NCBI RefSeq assembly: GCF_008801835.1
Contig: NZ_VZOW01000005.1
Coordinates: forward strand, 124,001-188,000
Source of the DNA: Cupriavidus pauculus
GTDB taxonomy: Bacteria; Pseudomonadota; Gammaproteobacteria; Burkholderiales; Burkholderiaceae
DNA: 64,000 nt
Direction of reading: 5' to 3'
The notes beneath the pieces were generated by a model. The model was not told the DNA's origin. It did not search any database and saw only the letters and a list, made by a program, of their open reading frames with translations. Within the stretch, counting starts at the first letter, position 1, and the number at the start of each line of letters is the position of its first letter. The position numbers were made by a program, and so were the translations under genes. Positions 26,756 to 35,538 of this stretch are shown here, one piece after another.

Positions 26756-29437
26756 ATGACATCCGAATTCAATGGCTGGCAACGCGCCAGCCTGCTTGGC
26801 GTGGCCGGCGCGGCGGCGCTGCTGATGGCGGCTTGCGGGGGCAGCGATGACGCCGCCAGCGCGGGCAATACCGGTGGCGCGGGACAGACGCCGCCGGGCG
26901 CGCCCGGAGACGGGGCGCCGGCGCCGCCGGCCCTGAGCGCGCTCGAGGCGTGTACTGCGCTGAACGGCACAGCGGTGCCGGCCTCGAGCCTGGCGCTGGC
27001 ATCGGGCGGTGCCTCCGTGACCGCCGCAACGCTGATCGCAGCGGACGCCCCTGGCAATACGCTTGGCGAATACTGCCAGGTGCGCGGCGCGATTGCGCCG
27101 GTCGACGGATCGGCGCCGAATATCAACTTTGCCGTGAACTTGCCTACGCAGTGGAATGGCAAAGGCATCCAGTTTGGCGGCGGCGGGTTCGACGGCACCT
27201 TGATCGACGGAACAGAGACCGTGCGCTTTGCCTTGCCCGGTGACCCCGCACCGCTGGCGCGCGGTTACGCGACTTGGGGCGACGATTCCGGGCACCAGAG
27301 CGCCAGCATTACCGATGGGCGCTTTGCCACCAATGATGAAGCGCTCGCCAACTACGGCGGCGATACGCTCAAGAAAACCCACGACGTAGCCATTGCGCTG
27401 ATTTCGCAGCGTTATGGCAAGGCGCCTTCGCACGCCTATTTCCTTGGCACGTCGACGGGCGGGCGCGATGCGCTCAGCTACGTGCAGCGCTGGCCGAAGG
27501 ATTACGCCGGCGTGATTGCCAACGAACCCGCGCTCAACTACACCGGCACGCGTCTTTCCAACGTCGCCGTGGGCCGCGCGCTGTACCTGAATGGCGGCGC
27601 GGGCTGGCTCAATATCAACAAGACGCTGCTGGTGCAGAAGGCAGCCATGGATGCGTGCGACACGCTCGATGGCGCGGCCGACAAGGTCGTCAGCAACGTC
27701 GAGGGGTGTCGCGTGGGGGCGATGCAGGTGCTTGCCAGCCTGCGCTGCGCCAATGGTACGGATACGGGCGACACGTGCCTGTCCGATGCGCAGATCAACA
27801 CGGTCAAGACGATCGAACAGCCGCTGCAACTGAACTATGCGCTGGCCAACGGCGTGACCGTGGCGGGCGGATACAACCTGCTGGAAGGCGCACTGGTGGC
27901 TGGCCCATTCACCACGCGCGACCTCGGCACGCGCGCAGTGCCCGGTAATCCGGCCACCACCGCCGACGCCAACATGTATGTCACGGGCGACCAGTGGGTG
28001 AAGTTCTTCGTCACGCGCAACGCCACCTTCGACACCCTGACGTTTGACCCCGCCAGCCCCGGTAGCTGGACGTCGCGCGTGCAAACGGTATCCGCGCTGA
28101 CAGATGCCACCAATTCCGACATCTCCGCATTCCTGAACAACGGCGGCCGCCTGATCATGCTGCACGGCCTGGCCGATGAAGTGATCAGCCCGAATTCCAC
28201 CATTGCGTGGTACAAGGCCGTGGTCGCGAGCGTGGGTCAGGCGGCGGTGGACCGGGGCATCCGTTTTTATACGGTGCCAGGCATGGGTCACGGCACCGGC
28301 AGCTTCCTGCCCGCGTGGAATTCGCTTACCGCGCTGGAAAACTGGGTGGAGCAGGGTGTGGCGCCCGGCACGCGCGAGGTGATGGATACCAATGCCGGCA
28401 CCTACGGCCGCACACGCCCCTTGTGCCAGTATCCTGCGTGGCCAAAGTACAAGGGCACCGGCAGCATGGATGCCGCGGTGAACTACACCTGCGAAGGGGC
28501 GTCGGGCATCGTGCAGTCGTGCCTGAACATGCCGTCGGTCGCCACCACTTGGAAGGGCGGCAATACGAGCGGCGAGGAGCTGTCGGTGCGCATCGATCCG
28601 GCCACGCTCAAGTACACCGTGACCATCGACGCCAGCCTGCAGCGCGCGCCTGCCACGGTGGCGAGCGGACAGCTTGTCTCGCAGGGCGGCTGCACCTATG
28701 GCAGCGATGAGAACGGCGCGCAATTCACGCTGACCGGCGGCGGCGTGCTGGCCGGCGGAGTGAGACCGCTGTCCGGTGGCGGCTTCCTGCCGCTGGTGGC
28801 GTTCCAGAACGTCTCGTCGGACTACAAGGCCGTGGCCGATATCTATAACGTCAATGGCATCCAGACCGCCGTGGCGGACGGATCGGTGAGCGTGCGAACC
28901 GGATCCGCGCGCCTGCGTTCTTCTGCGGCAACGTGGCAGACGTGCGCGGCCAGTGCGGGCGGCGGCTTCATCCTGTACGACGCCGCGTGTACGAACACCA
29001 CCAAGGGCTATATCGTGTGGAACGCCACGCGTAACGCATTCGACTACTACGTTGGCGGAACGATAGCGGCCGGCGACGGCGTGTTGAGCGGATCGCTGAT
29101 CAGCGGCATGGTCAACGGCAAGCCGGTGCCCGTGATCCTCACGCGCTCGGCATCGGCGTACGGCATGAACATCTATGCGCCGCAATCGACGACCGGCCTG
29201 GCAGTGGGGACGGCCGACGGCGCGTATCGCGTGCAGGCCACCGATGGGGCGCAGATCAACGCGGACCTGAACGGGACGAGTATCGTGCGTGACGGGGTGG
29301 CCGGCACGCTTGCCTACAACAATCCGGTGGCAGGCGTGATCGGCGCCTCGGGTGGGGTAACGGCGTCATACCTCTATAACAGCGGCCTGCTGATCGGCAC
29401 GTCCGCTGGCAAGTTGGAGATCGGACTGCTGCACTGA
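26756..29437 (+). CDS. Tannase/feruloyl esterase family lipoprotein
   Basis: An 893-residue surface or periplasmic esterase. The N-terminus has a lipobox (LLMAACGG) after a hydrophobic helix. The tannase domain (about residues 65-590) shows the nucleophile motif GTSTGGRDAL, the acid region LIMLHGLADEVISP and the histidine in VPGMGHGTGS. Cysteine pairs flank the active site, as in this family. About 290 C-terminal residues form an extra domain of repeated beta-like segments with no match I recognise. It may release hydroxybenzoates or ferulates for the pca genes just upstream. Confidence 0.87.
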   Translation: MTSEFNGWQRASLLGVAGAAALLMAACGGSDDAASAGNTGGAGQTPPGAPGDGAPAPPALSALEACTALNGTAVPASSLALASGGASVTAATLIAADAPGNTLGEYCQVRGAIAPVDGSAPNINFAVNLPTQWNGKGIQFGGGGFDGTLIDGTETVRFALPGDPAPLARGYATWGDDSGHQSASITDGRFATNDEALANYGGDTLKKTHDVAIALISQRYGKAPSHAYFLGTSTGGRDALSYVQRWPKDYAGVIANEPALNYTGTRLSNVAVGRALYLNGGAGWLNINKTLLVQKAAMDACDTLDGAADKVVSNVEGCRVGAMQVLASLRCANGTDTGDTCLSDAQINTVKTIEQPLQLNYALANGVTVAGGYNLLEGALVAGPFTTRDLGTRAVPGNPATTADANMYVTGDQWVKFFVTRNATFDTLTFDPASPGSWTSRVQTVSALTDATNSDISAFLNNGGRLIMLHGLADEVISPNSTIAWYKAVVASVGQAAVDRGIRFYTVPGMGHGTGSFLPAWNSLTALENWVEQGVAPGTREVMDTNAGTYGRTRPLCQYPAWPKYKGTGSMDAAVNYTCEGASGIVQSCLNMPSVATTWKGGNTSGEELSVRIDPATLKYTVTIDASLQRAPATVASGQLVSQGGCTYGSDENGAQFTLTGGGVLAGGVRPLSGGGFLPLVAFQNVSSDYKAVADIYNVNGIQTAVADGSVSVRTGSARLRSSAATWQTCAASAGGGFILYDAACTNTTKGYIVWNATRNAFDYYVGGTIAAGDGVLSGSLISGMVNGKPVPVILTRSASAYGMNIYAPQSTTGLAVGTADGAYRVQATDGAQINADLNGTSIVRDGVAGTLAYNNPVAGVIGASGGVTASYLYNSGLLIGTSAGKLEIGLLH

Positions 29438-29505
29438 GCACAGCGTCTACCGGCCGATGCGCCGCTGTCGCGTTTCTTGTGCGCGCTGCAGCGGCGTCGC
29501 GGGTT

Positions 29506-30450
29506 TCACGTATCGACCGCTTTCTTGCGGTGGCGCGCCGCGATGCGATGCGTCAGCGTGACCAGCGAATCGAGCGCGGCGTCGCCTTGCCCTTCGCGAT
29601 AGCCGAGCGTCAGCGGCGCGCGCAGCCGATCGGCTTCCACCATCCTGCAATACGCCACGCCATGGCGATTCAGCCCGGCCATCGATGCAGGCACCACGCT
29701 GACCCCGGCGCCGGCGGCCACGAGGTTCAGATTGGTCAGCATGCGTCCCACTTCGGCGCCGATGCGCGGTGTGAAGCCCAGCGTCTCGCATTCGCGCAGC
29801 AGGTCGCCATACATGCCAGGCGCGCCGGGGCGGCGCACCAGTATGAATGGATCGTTGGCCAGCGCCGCCAGCGATACCGGTGCGCCGGCATGTTCGCCGC
29901 GCATGGCGCGACGGCGCAGCAATGGGTGATCGAGCGGCAGCGCGATCACCATCTCTTCTTCGAGCAACAGATCGAATCGCACTCCTTCCGGATGCAGTAC
30001 CGGCGCTCGCAGCAGCGCGGCGTTGAGCGTGCCGTCGGCGAGCTTTTCGATGGCTTCGGCGGCGTTGCATTCGGTCAGTGACAAGGCAACGTGCGGAAAT
30101 CGCCGACGGGATGCGCGCAGCACTTCGGGCGTGAGCCGGTGCGCGGCCGCGGAACTGGTGAAGCCGATCGCCAGCGAGCCTTCGTCGCCGCGAGCCATGC
30201 GCTGCATGCGCGCACGCATCTGGTCGATGCGCGCGAACAGCTCGACGGCGTCGGCATGCAACGCCGTGCCGGCCGGCGTCAACGCCACGCCGCGCGGCAG
30301 ACGCTCGAACAGCGTCACGCCCAGCTCGGCTTCCAGCGCCTTGAGCTGCTGGGAAAGCGGGGGCTGCTGGATGCCAAGCTGCTCGGCCGCGCGCGTAACC
30401 GAGCCTGTGCTGGCCACCGTCAGGAAATAGCGCAGATGTCTTAATTCCAT
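29506..30450 (-). CDS. LysR-family regulator between two hydrolase genes
   Basis: A 314-residue LysR protein: MELRHLRYFLTVASTGSVTRAAEQLGIQQPPLSQQLKALE, then an effector domain of the CatR/BenM-like type (IALPLDHPLLRR, DPFILVRRPGAPGMYG). The ATG at 30450 is the canonical start. It converges with the tannase gene and is divergent from the hydrolase at 30595. A T-N11-A type repeat lies immediately upstream. Confidence 0.92.
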   Translation of the reverse strand: MELRHLRYFLTVASTGSVTRAAEQLGIQQPPLSQQLKALEAELGVTLFERLPRGVALTPAGTALHADAVELFARIDQMRARMQRMARGDEGSLAIGFTSSAAAHRLTPEVLRASRRRFPHVALSLTECNAAEAIEKLADGTLNAALLRAPVLHPEGVRFDLLLEEEMVIALPLDHPLLRRRAMRGEHAGAPVSLAALANDPFILVRRPGAPGMYGDLLRECETLGFTPRIGAEVGRMLTNLNLVAAGAGVSVVPASMAGLNRHGVAYCRMVEADRLRAPLTLGYREGQGDAALDSLVTLTHRIAARHRKKAVDT

Positions 30451-30455
30451 ACGGA

Positions 30456-30499
30456 CATATTCATTAAATATGGGATTGCTGCCATGCATATATTTTACG
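30456..30499. promoter_or_regulatory. LysR box and shared 14-bp element
   Basis: CATATT-CATTA-AATATG at 30456-30472 is a perfect inverted repeat containing TATT-N5-AATA, a T-N11-A LysR box, six bases from the LysR start. The exact 14-mer GCATATATTTTACG follows at 30486-30499; the same 14-mer precedes the tannase gene at 26668. This suggests autoregulation and control of both hydrolases. Confidence 0.6.
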
Positions 30500-30594
30500 A
30501 AAGGACGGCATGTGATTAATATTGGCGTTTAGCCCGATGTCCTCCGTGCACGGGCGCAACGGCGGTAAAAAACAGACATCCCAGGAGACTTTTC

Positions 30595-31698
30595 ATGCGC
30601 CGCGTATTCCGCGCCTTGCCCCTTGCCGTATTGGTCGCCGCCCTCAGCACGTTGGCCGGATGCGCCGGCTTGCCGCAAGCACCAGCAAGTGCCGTCGCCG
30701 CAAGCAAGCCGCAATGGCAGCGTGTGCACCTCGGCGCTGGCGCGGGATACGACTTCCCGGTCTATGCCAACCATCGTCTCGACGGTGACCTGAGCCGTGT
30801 GCGCGCGGTGGTGTTCGTCCAGCATGGCTTGCAGCGCAACGGCGACGACTACTACGCCGCGGGCGCTGCGTTGCTGAAGGAAAGCGGGCGCAATGCCGAC
30901 GAAGTGTTGCTCGTAGCGCCGAACTTTCCTGGTACGCCCGATGCGGCAAAGCATTTCGACAACATGCCGGTGTGGAGCGTGCAGGGCTGGATCGGCGGTG
31001 AAGACGCGGTGTCCGGACCGGGCGCTGGCGTCAGTTCGCTACAGGTGCTCGACGACCTTGTGGCGTACGTGACGGACAGGAAGCGCCTGCCGAACGTTGT
31101 CAAGGTGACGGTGGCTGGTCATTCGGGCGGCGCGCAGATCGTGCACCGCTACGCCGTGCTCAACAACGTCGACGAGAACGTGCGCGCCAGCGGCATCGAT
31201 CTGCGCTACGTGGTGGCCAATCCGTCGTCGTATCTGTATTTCACGCCCGAGCGGCCCGTCGCGCCCGACTATCGCAGCTTCGCGCCATACAGCACGGCGG
31301 TATGCGCGGACTACGACAAGTATCGCTATGGCATGAACGATATGGTTGCCTATGCCAGGGGGGCGAACGGTATGGCGCTCTATCGGCGCTATATGCAGCG
31401 CCAGGTGACATACATGGTAGGCAGCGAGGACAACGATCCGAATCATCGCGTGTTGGACAAGGCTTGCGGCGCCGAGGCGGAAGGCCCCACGCGCCTGCAA
31501 CGTGCGCGCGGTTACTGGCGATACGAGCGTCATCTGGCGCAGCCCGGGCAGGCAAGTGCACACCGCGCGTTCGAGGTGGTGGGCGTGGGCCATGATCAGG
31601 CGCGAATGTTTGGCTCGCAATGTGGCGCGCAGGCGGTTTTCGGCACGGATCCGTCTGCTAACAATAGTGGCGCGGCATGTCGCGCTCCGCAGCTGTAG
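30595..31698 (+). CDS. Alpha/beta-hydrolase lipoprotein
   Basis: A 367-residue protein with a lipoprotein signal (STLAGCAG) and an alpha/beta-hydrolase core. The nucleophile elbow is VAGHSGGAQIVHRYA (about residue 180), preceded by VVFVQHGLQRNGDDYY, which supplies the oxyanion region. The likely histidine is in VVGVGHDQARMFG near residue 337. Substrate is unknown. CAGGAG precedes the start. It is probably controlled by the adjacent LysR protein. Confidence 0.8.
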   Translation: MRRVFRALPLAVLVAALSTLAGCAGLPQAPASAVAASKPQWQRVHLGAGAGYDFPVYANHRLDGDLSRVRAVVFVQHGLQRNGDDYYAAGAALLKESGRNADEVLLVAPNFPGTPDAAKHFDNMPVWSVQGWIGGEDAVSGPGAGVSSLQVLDDLVAYVTDRKRLPNVVKVTVAGHSGGAQIVHRYAVLNNVDENVRASGIDLRYVVANPSSYLYFTPERPVAPDYRSFAPYSTAVCADYDKYRYGMNDMVAYARGANGMALYRRYMQRQVTYMVGSEDNDPNHRVLDKACGAEAEGPTRLQRARGYWRYERHLAQPGQASAHRAFEVVGVGHDQARMFGSQCGAQAVFGTDPSANNSGAACRAPQL

Positions 31699-31901
31699 TG
31701 GATCGATGACGCCTGTCTGCGCGTTAGGGGGCGCGGGATAGCCGAGCCGCAGCGACGCCGCGCCTGCAAGCGTTGGCATCGCTGCGCGCAACGAAGCGCT
31801 TGGGTGGCGGGAGCAGGCGCTATCAGGCGGGTTTGTCCGGGCGGCGTCTTCAGGCGCGCGGTGCTAGCATGCCGGCAGCCTGTCGACCCGCTCCCGCTTT
31901 C

Positions 31902-32888
31902 ATGCCAGTTTCCACCCGCAGGCGCGCTGTCGCGACATTGTTGATGTTGCCGCTCGCGCGTCCGTGTCTTTCGTTTGCTGCCGCCGAACCACTGCGTTTG
32001 CTGGTGGGCTATGCCTCCGGCGGCGGCGCCGATCACGTGGCACGTACCGTGGCCGAAAGCCTCAGCAACGATGGCGCGCCAACGATCGTCGATAACCGGC
32101 CTGGCGCGGCAGGCCAGATTGCCCTGCACGAGGCAGCGCGCGCGCCCGCTGCGCGGCCCACGCTGCTGTTCGGCACCGTGGGCTCGGTCAGCATCGGGCC
32201 GCTGCTTGCCAGCTCACTTGAATCGCCTGCGCGCGCGTTGCACCCACTCGCCATCGTGGCCAGCACGCCGCACGTATTGCTGATGGCAGGCGATGGCGCG
32301 CACTGGGGCGCTGGCGATGCACGCCGGGCGCTGCAGCATTGGCTCGCTGAAGCGCGCCGGCATCCCGGGACCATCGCCTATGCATCGCTCGGCATTCATT
32401 CCAGCGCGCACCTCGTTGGCGAGCTGATGTGCCATCAGGCGGGCGTGTCGATGACCCATGTCCCATACCCAGGCAGCGCACGCGCACTGGTCGATCTTCA
32501 AGGGGGGCACGTCGCGTTGCTGGTGAGCACCTTGCAGGCCTCGTTGCCGCTGATGCGGCAGGGGCGGGTGCGCGCGCTGGCCGTAACCGGGCGGGCGCCC
32601 AGTGCGTTGGCGCCTGCGGTCCCCACCTTTGCAGAAGCCGGCATATCGCAGATGCTGCAGGACGCCTGGTACGGTGTGCTGGCAGCACCGAGTCTGGACA
32701 CAGCGCGTCGCGCGTCGTTGTCGATGCGTCTGCCCAAAGTACTGCGCGATGCGTCGCTGCGGCAACGTCTTACGCAGGATGGCGCAGATCCACTGGGTCT
32801 CACGGGGGCGGATGCCGTCGACTATCTCGCGAGCCAGCGCGATGTATGGCGTCGGACCATCGCGGCGGTGGCGGATCGCATCAGTTGA
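31902..32888 (+). CDS. Bug-family solute receptor, divergent
   Basis: About 328 residues with a signal peptide (TRRRAVATLLMLPLARPCLSFAAA) and the Bug/TctC pattern: LRLLVGYASGGGADHVARTVAE, VDNRPGAAGQIA, HPGTIAYASLG, then the conserved LVDLQGGHVALLVS. The usual YPxKPI opening is shortened to AEPLRLLVGY. No strong ribosome site was found. ATG at 31902 places the signal peptide at the N-terminus; 31869 is an alternative. The ligand is unknown, and no TctAB genes are adjacent. Confidence 0.82.
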   Translation: MPVSTRRRAVATLLMLPLARPCLSFAAAEPLRLLVGYASGGGADHVARTVAESLSNDGAPTIVDNRPGAAGQIALHEAARAPAARPTLLFGTVGSVSIGPLLASSLESPARALHPLAIVASTPHVLLMAGDGAHWGAGDARRALQHWLAEARRHPGTIAYASLGIHSSAHLVGELMCHQAGVSMTHVPYPGSARALVDLQGGHVALLVSTLQASLPLMRQGRVRALAVTGRAPSALAPAVPTFAEAGISQMLQDAWYGVLAAPSLDTARRASLSMRLPKVLRDASLRQRLTQDGADPLGLTGADAVDYLASQRDVWRRTIAAVADRIS

Positions 32889-32951
32889 GCGCCAAGCGCG
32901 CTCGTTTTTTATCGCGACCGAAATTCAACGCTTCACCGTGGAAATGAAAGA

Positions 32952-32981
32952 CGCCGGAACATCCTTGCGGAAGTTCCGGCG
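32952..32981 (-). terminator. Hairpin between convergent genes
   Basis: A 9-bp perfect stem (CGCCGGAAC / GTTCCGGCG) with a 12-base loop. On the minus strand it is followed by TCTTTCATTTCC, so it best fits a terminator for the Gln-rich gene at 33085. It could also slow transcription from the Bug gene. Confidence 0.5.
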
Positions 32982-33084
32982 CGGGGCCTGTTTGCGTGAG
33001 GCACGCTAGACATCAGCGTGTTGTGACAACCGTGGAGATGTCACTGCAGGCCCGGGAAAAACCGTCGTTCGGCGACTGGCGCCG

Positions 33085-33330
33085 TTACTGCTGGCGATTC
33101 TTGTCCTGTTTGTCCTGTTGCTGCTGCGAGCCTTGCTGACCCGAGCCCGAGCCTTGTTGCTGATGCTGGCCAGAGCCCTTGTCCTGGTTGCCCATCTGCC
33201 CGCCGCCTTGGCGTTGCTGATCCTGGCTACCTTGCTGCTGCCCACTGCGTTGGCCGGGTTGCTGCTGATCCTGCTGCTTTTGTCCGGATTGCGATTGGTT
33301 ACCGGATTGGCTACCTTGCTGCTGTCCCAT
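33085..33330 (-). CDS. Gln-rich low-complexity small protein
   Basis: An 81-residue protein made almost entirely of Gln, Gly, Ser, Asp, Lys and Asn (MGQQQGSQSGNQSQSGQKQQ and similar), with roughly two fifths Gln. It has no hydrophobic core and no signal, so it should be disordered. GGAG sits 7 bases before the ATG, supporting translation. A GCGGCAG/CTGCCGC hairpin lies in its leader at 33346-33362. Function is unknown; strongly hydrophilic proteins of this kind can be stress protectants. It is next to a BON-domain stress-type gene. Confidence 0.7.
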   Translation of the reverse strand: MGQQQGSQSGNQSQSGQKQQDQQQPGQRSGQQQGSQDQQRQGGGQMGNQDKGSGQHQQQGSGSGQQGSQQQQDKQDKNRQQ

Positions 33331-33707
33331 TGCTATCTCCAAGTCGCGGCAGGGGCTGCCGCACGCTTTACTGCAGCAATCGCCGTGCCACGTGCGGATG
33401 TGTGGGTTATGACATCTGACAGACATACAGGTAGTCGATGCCCCACTCGGGTAGTGCCGCGATTTACAACGCATGCCAGCTTTTTACACAGGCCAAGTTT
33501 TTCAGTGCGGGATAAGCGGTCCCGGACGGTCTCGCCGCCTTGTTTTTCGTGAGATTTTCCTTGTCGCTCGGGGTGGAACGCAATTTGCAGAATCCCATGC
33601 AACGGTGTTTGGCTTGTGCTGCATGTGCAGGCGCCAAAGTAAGGCCGTGTGTAGGAATGAATGAACTTGATTGATTGCGATTCAAACGCTAACAAGGAGA
33701 TATGCGC
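33331..33707. other. Divergent intergenic region
   Basis: About 380 bases between the Gln-rich gene and the BON gene. It holds the leader hairpin at 33346-33362 (7-bp arms, GGG loop) and an AT-richer zone at 33470-33700 that must contain the BON promoter. No consensus promoter pair could be fixed with confidence. Confidence 0.5.
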
Positions 33708-34169
33708 ATGAAGACCGTAAAGACTTTCCGTTTGGCTCTGATGGTTGCTGCACTGGCCGCTGCGGGTGGCGCGCACGCGCTGGACAACGGCGGCTTTATG
33801 AAAGTGGCCGATACGATGAACAACACATCGACGCAGCCGCCGGCAAATAACGCGCCGGGCATGCCCGGTCATACCGAGGGGGACAAGGAAAAGCTGCCAG
33901 CGGCATCCACGGGCGCGAAAACTGACGCGAGTGTCGATAATGCAAAGCAGGCCGTCACCGACGGATCGCTGACGACCAAGGTGAAGACGAAGCTGTTGGC
34001 CACGAAGGACCTGAAGTCCACCGGCATCCACGTGAAGACGAAGGATCGCGTGGTGAACCTGACCGGCACGGTGCCGAGCAAGGAGCAGCATCAGCTTGCA
34101 CTCGATACAGTGCGCTCGGTGAAAGGCGTCGACAACGTGAAGGACAACCTCAAGGTGTCTTCGCGTTAA
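33708..34169 (+). CDS. Periplasmic BON-domain protein (OsmY-like)
   Basis: A 153-residue exported protein: signal peptide to GGAHALDNGG, a Pro/Asn/Thr-rich linker, then one BON domain (about residues 85-153: DGSLTTKVKTKLLATKDLKS, RVVNLTGTVPSKEQHQLALDTVRSVKGVDNVKDNLKV). BON domains bind phospholipid, and such proteins are typically osmotically or stationary-phase induced. ATG at 33708 has AGGAG at 8 bases; the ATG six bases upstream is too close to the site. A strong terminator follows. Confidence 0.88.
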   Translation: MKTVKTFRLALMVAALAAAGGAHALDNGGFMKVADTMNNTSTQPPANNAPGMPGHTEGDKEKLPAASTGAKTDASVDNAKQAVTDGSLTTKVKTKLLATKDLKSTGIHVKTKDRVVNLTGTVPSKEQHQLALDTVRSVKGVDNVKDNLKVSSR

Positions 34170-34214
34170 GTACGAGGTTTTCTGATGCGCGGCGACTATA
34201 GTCGGTCCGCGCTG

Positions 34215-34247
34215 AGCCGCGACTCTCCCACGTGTCGCGGCTTTTTT
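34215..34247 (+). terminator. Intrinsic terminator after the BON gene
   Basis: A 9-bp perfect stem AGCCGCGAC / GTCGCGGCT with a 10-base loop runs straight into TTTTTTATT. This is a textbook intrinsic terminator 45 bases past the stop codon. Confidence 0.9.
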
Positions 34248-34281
34248 ATTTCTCTTCGCGAATGATTGCAGGCGCGTGTCC

Positions 34282-35340
34282 TCAGGCTGCCTTCCGGCGG
34301 CCGGGAGTCTTTGCCTGGGCGGCGGTGCGTGTGGCGGTCTTTGCTGGCTTTTTCGCCGGTGATTTTCCGGATGCTTTCTTCGCGGCGGTCTTGCGCGTCG
34401 CACGCTTGGCTGGCGCCTTCGCCGCGGCCGCCTTCCCCGCCTTGGCCGACGAGGAAGCACGCTTGGCCGCCTTGCGCGCAGGCTTCTTTGCATCGGCGTC
34501 CGCATCCGAATCGGTTTCGGCGTCCGAGCTGGCTGCGCCCTTGCCGCGATTGCCGATGCTGCGTTTGAGCAGCGCCATCATGTCGATCACCTTTGCGCCC
34601 TTGCCGGCAGATGGTGATTCCTCCTCGGCAGCTGGCGTCAGCACGTGGGTCTTGCCCGCCTTGACCTTGGCGCGGATGCGGGCGAGCAGATCGTCTCGAT
34701 AGGTGTCGTGGTACTGCTCCGGCTTCCAGTCCTCTGTCATCTCTTCGACGAGCCGCGTGGCCATCTCCACTTCGCGCGCGCTGGCCGCATGTTTCTTGCC
34801 GCCGGGCAGGCTCAGATCCTCGATGGGCAGCACTTCGTCGGCAAAGCGCATGGTGTTGAGCACCAACGCGTTGCCAGCCACCAGCAGCGCGGCCAGATGC
34901 TGGCGGTTGCGCAGCACCACCAACGCCAGCGCGGCGCGGCCCGTCTTGCGCATCGTCGCGTGCAGCAACGCGTAGCCACGTTCTCCGCGTTTGTCCGGCT
35001 CGAGGTAATAGGGCGTATCGAAGTAGTAGGGCGGGATCGATGCGGCATCGACAAAGCTGACGATATCGACAGTCTGTGTGGCCTCGACATTGGCCTGACG
35101 AAAATCCTCGTCGCTCAGCACGACATATTCGTCTTTCTCGTACTCATATCCCTTGACGATCTGATCGCGTTCGATCGGCTTGCCGGTGTGCTTGTTGACC
35201 CGCTGGTAACCCACCGGCGCCATATCGCGCTTGTCGAGCAGGTCAAGGTCCAGCGTATTCGAACGCGACGCGGATTTCACCGCAACGGGAATGTTCACCA
35301 GCCCGAAGCTGATGGCGCCTTTCCAGATGATGCGAGACAT
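34282..35340 (-). CDS. ku: Non-homologous end joining protein Ku
   Basis: A 352-residue bacterial Ku that binds DNA ends as a homodimer and recruits LigD. The beta-barrel core begins MSRIIWKGAISFGLVNIPVAV and continues to about residue 265, with the family segments VGYQRVNKHTGKPIERDQIVKGYEY and ELxLA-type helix replaced by ATRLVEEMTEDWKPEQYHD. Residues 285-352 are an unusually long Lys/Ala-rich tail (AKRATRKTAAKKASGKS), of the kind known to bind DNA and assist LigD. The ligase LigD is 8 kb away. Confidence 0.96.
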   Translation of the reverse strand: MSRIIWKGAISFGLVNIPVAVKSASRSNTLDLDLLDKRDMAPVGYQRVNKHTGKPIERDQIVKGYEYEKDEYVVLSDEDFRQANVEATQTVDIVSFVDAASIPPYYFDTPYYLEPDKRGERGYALLHATMRKTGRAALALVVLRNRQHLAALLVAGNALVLNTMRFADEVLPIEDLSLPGGKKHAASAREVEMATRLVEEMTEDWKPEQYHDTYRDDLLARIRAKVKAGKTHVLTPAAEEESPSAGKGAKVIDMMALLKRSIGNRGKGAASSDAETDSDADADAKKPARKAAKRASSSAKAGKAAAAKAPAKRATRKTAAKKASGKSPAKKPAKTATRTAAQAKTPGRRKAA

Positions 35341-35364
35341 GATGCGTTACCGGAGTCGATACGT

Positions 35365-35511
35365 CTAATGCAGACGAGCGCGTTGCGGCGGTGGAGGCGG
35401 CAGGTCGCCGGGCGGCGGATCGTTGATCGGCTCCGGCGTAGTATCGGGCGGCTCTGGCGGCGGCGTTTCGGGCTTCGGCGGTACGACGTCGGGTTCGGGC
35501 GTGATATGCAT
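35365..35511 (-). CDS. Proline-rich microprotein
   Basis: A 48-residue protein with roughly 40% Pro and many acidic residues (MHITPEPDVVPPKPETPPPE..., ending PPPPPQRARLH). It is too short for ordinary gene calls, but AGGAAG lies three bases before its ATG and it fills the gap between the histidine kinase and Ku genes on the same strand. It is probably extended and polyproline-II-like. Function is unknown. Confidence 0.55.
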   Translation of the reverse strand: MHITPEPDVVPPKPETPPPEPPDTTPEPINDPPPGDLPPPPPQRARLH

Positions 35512-35538
35512 GAGCTTCCTTTTTCGGGCGTCGACGCG

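Noticed and set aside
33085..33330. The Gln-rich stretch as a non-coding repeat
   Set aside because: Codon use varies across the stretch, there is no simple DNA repeat unit, and a clear ribosome site exists, so a gene is more likely.
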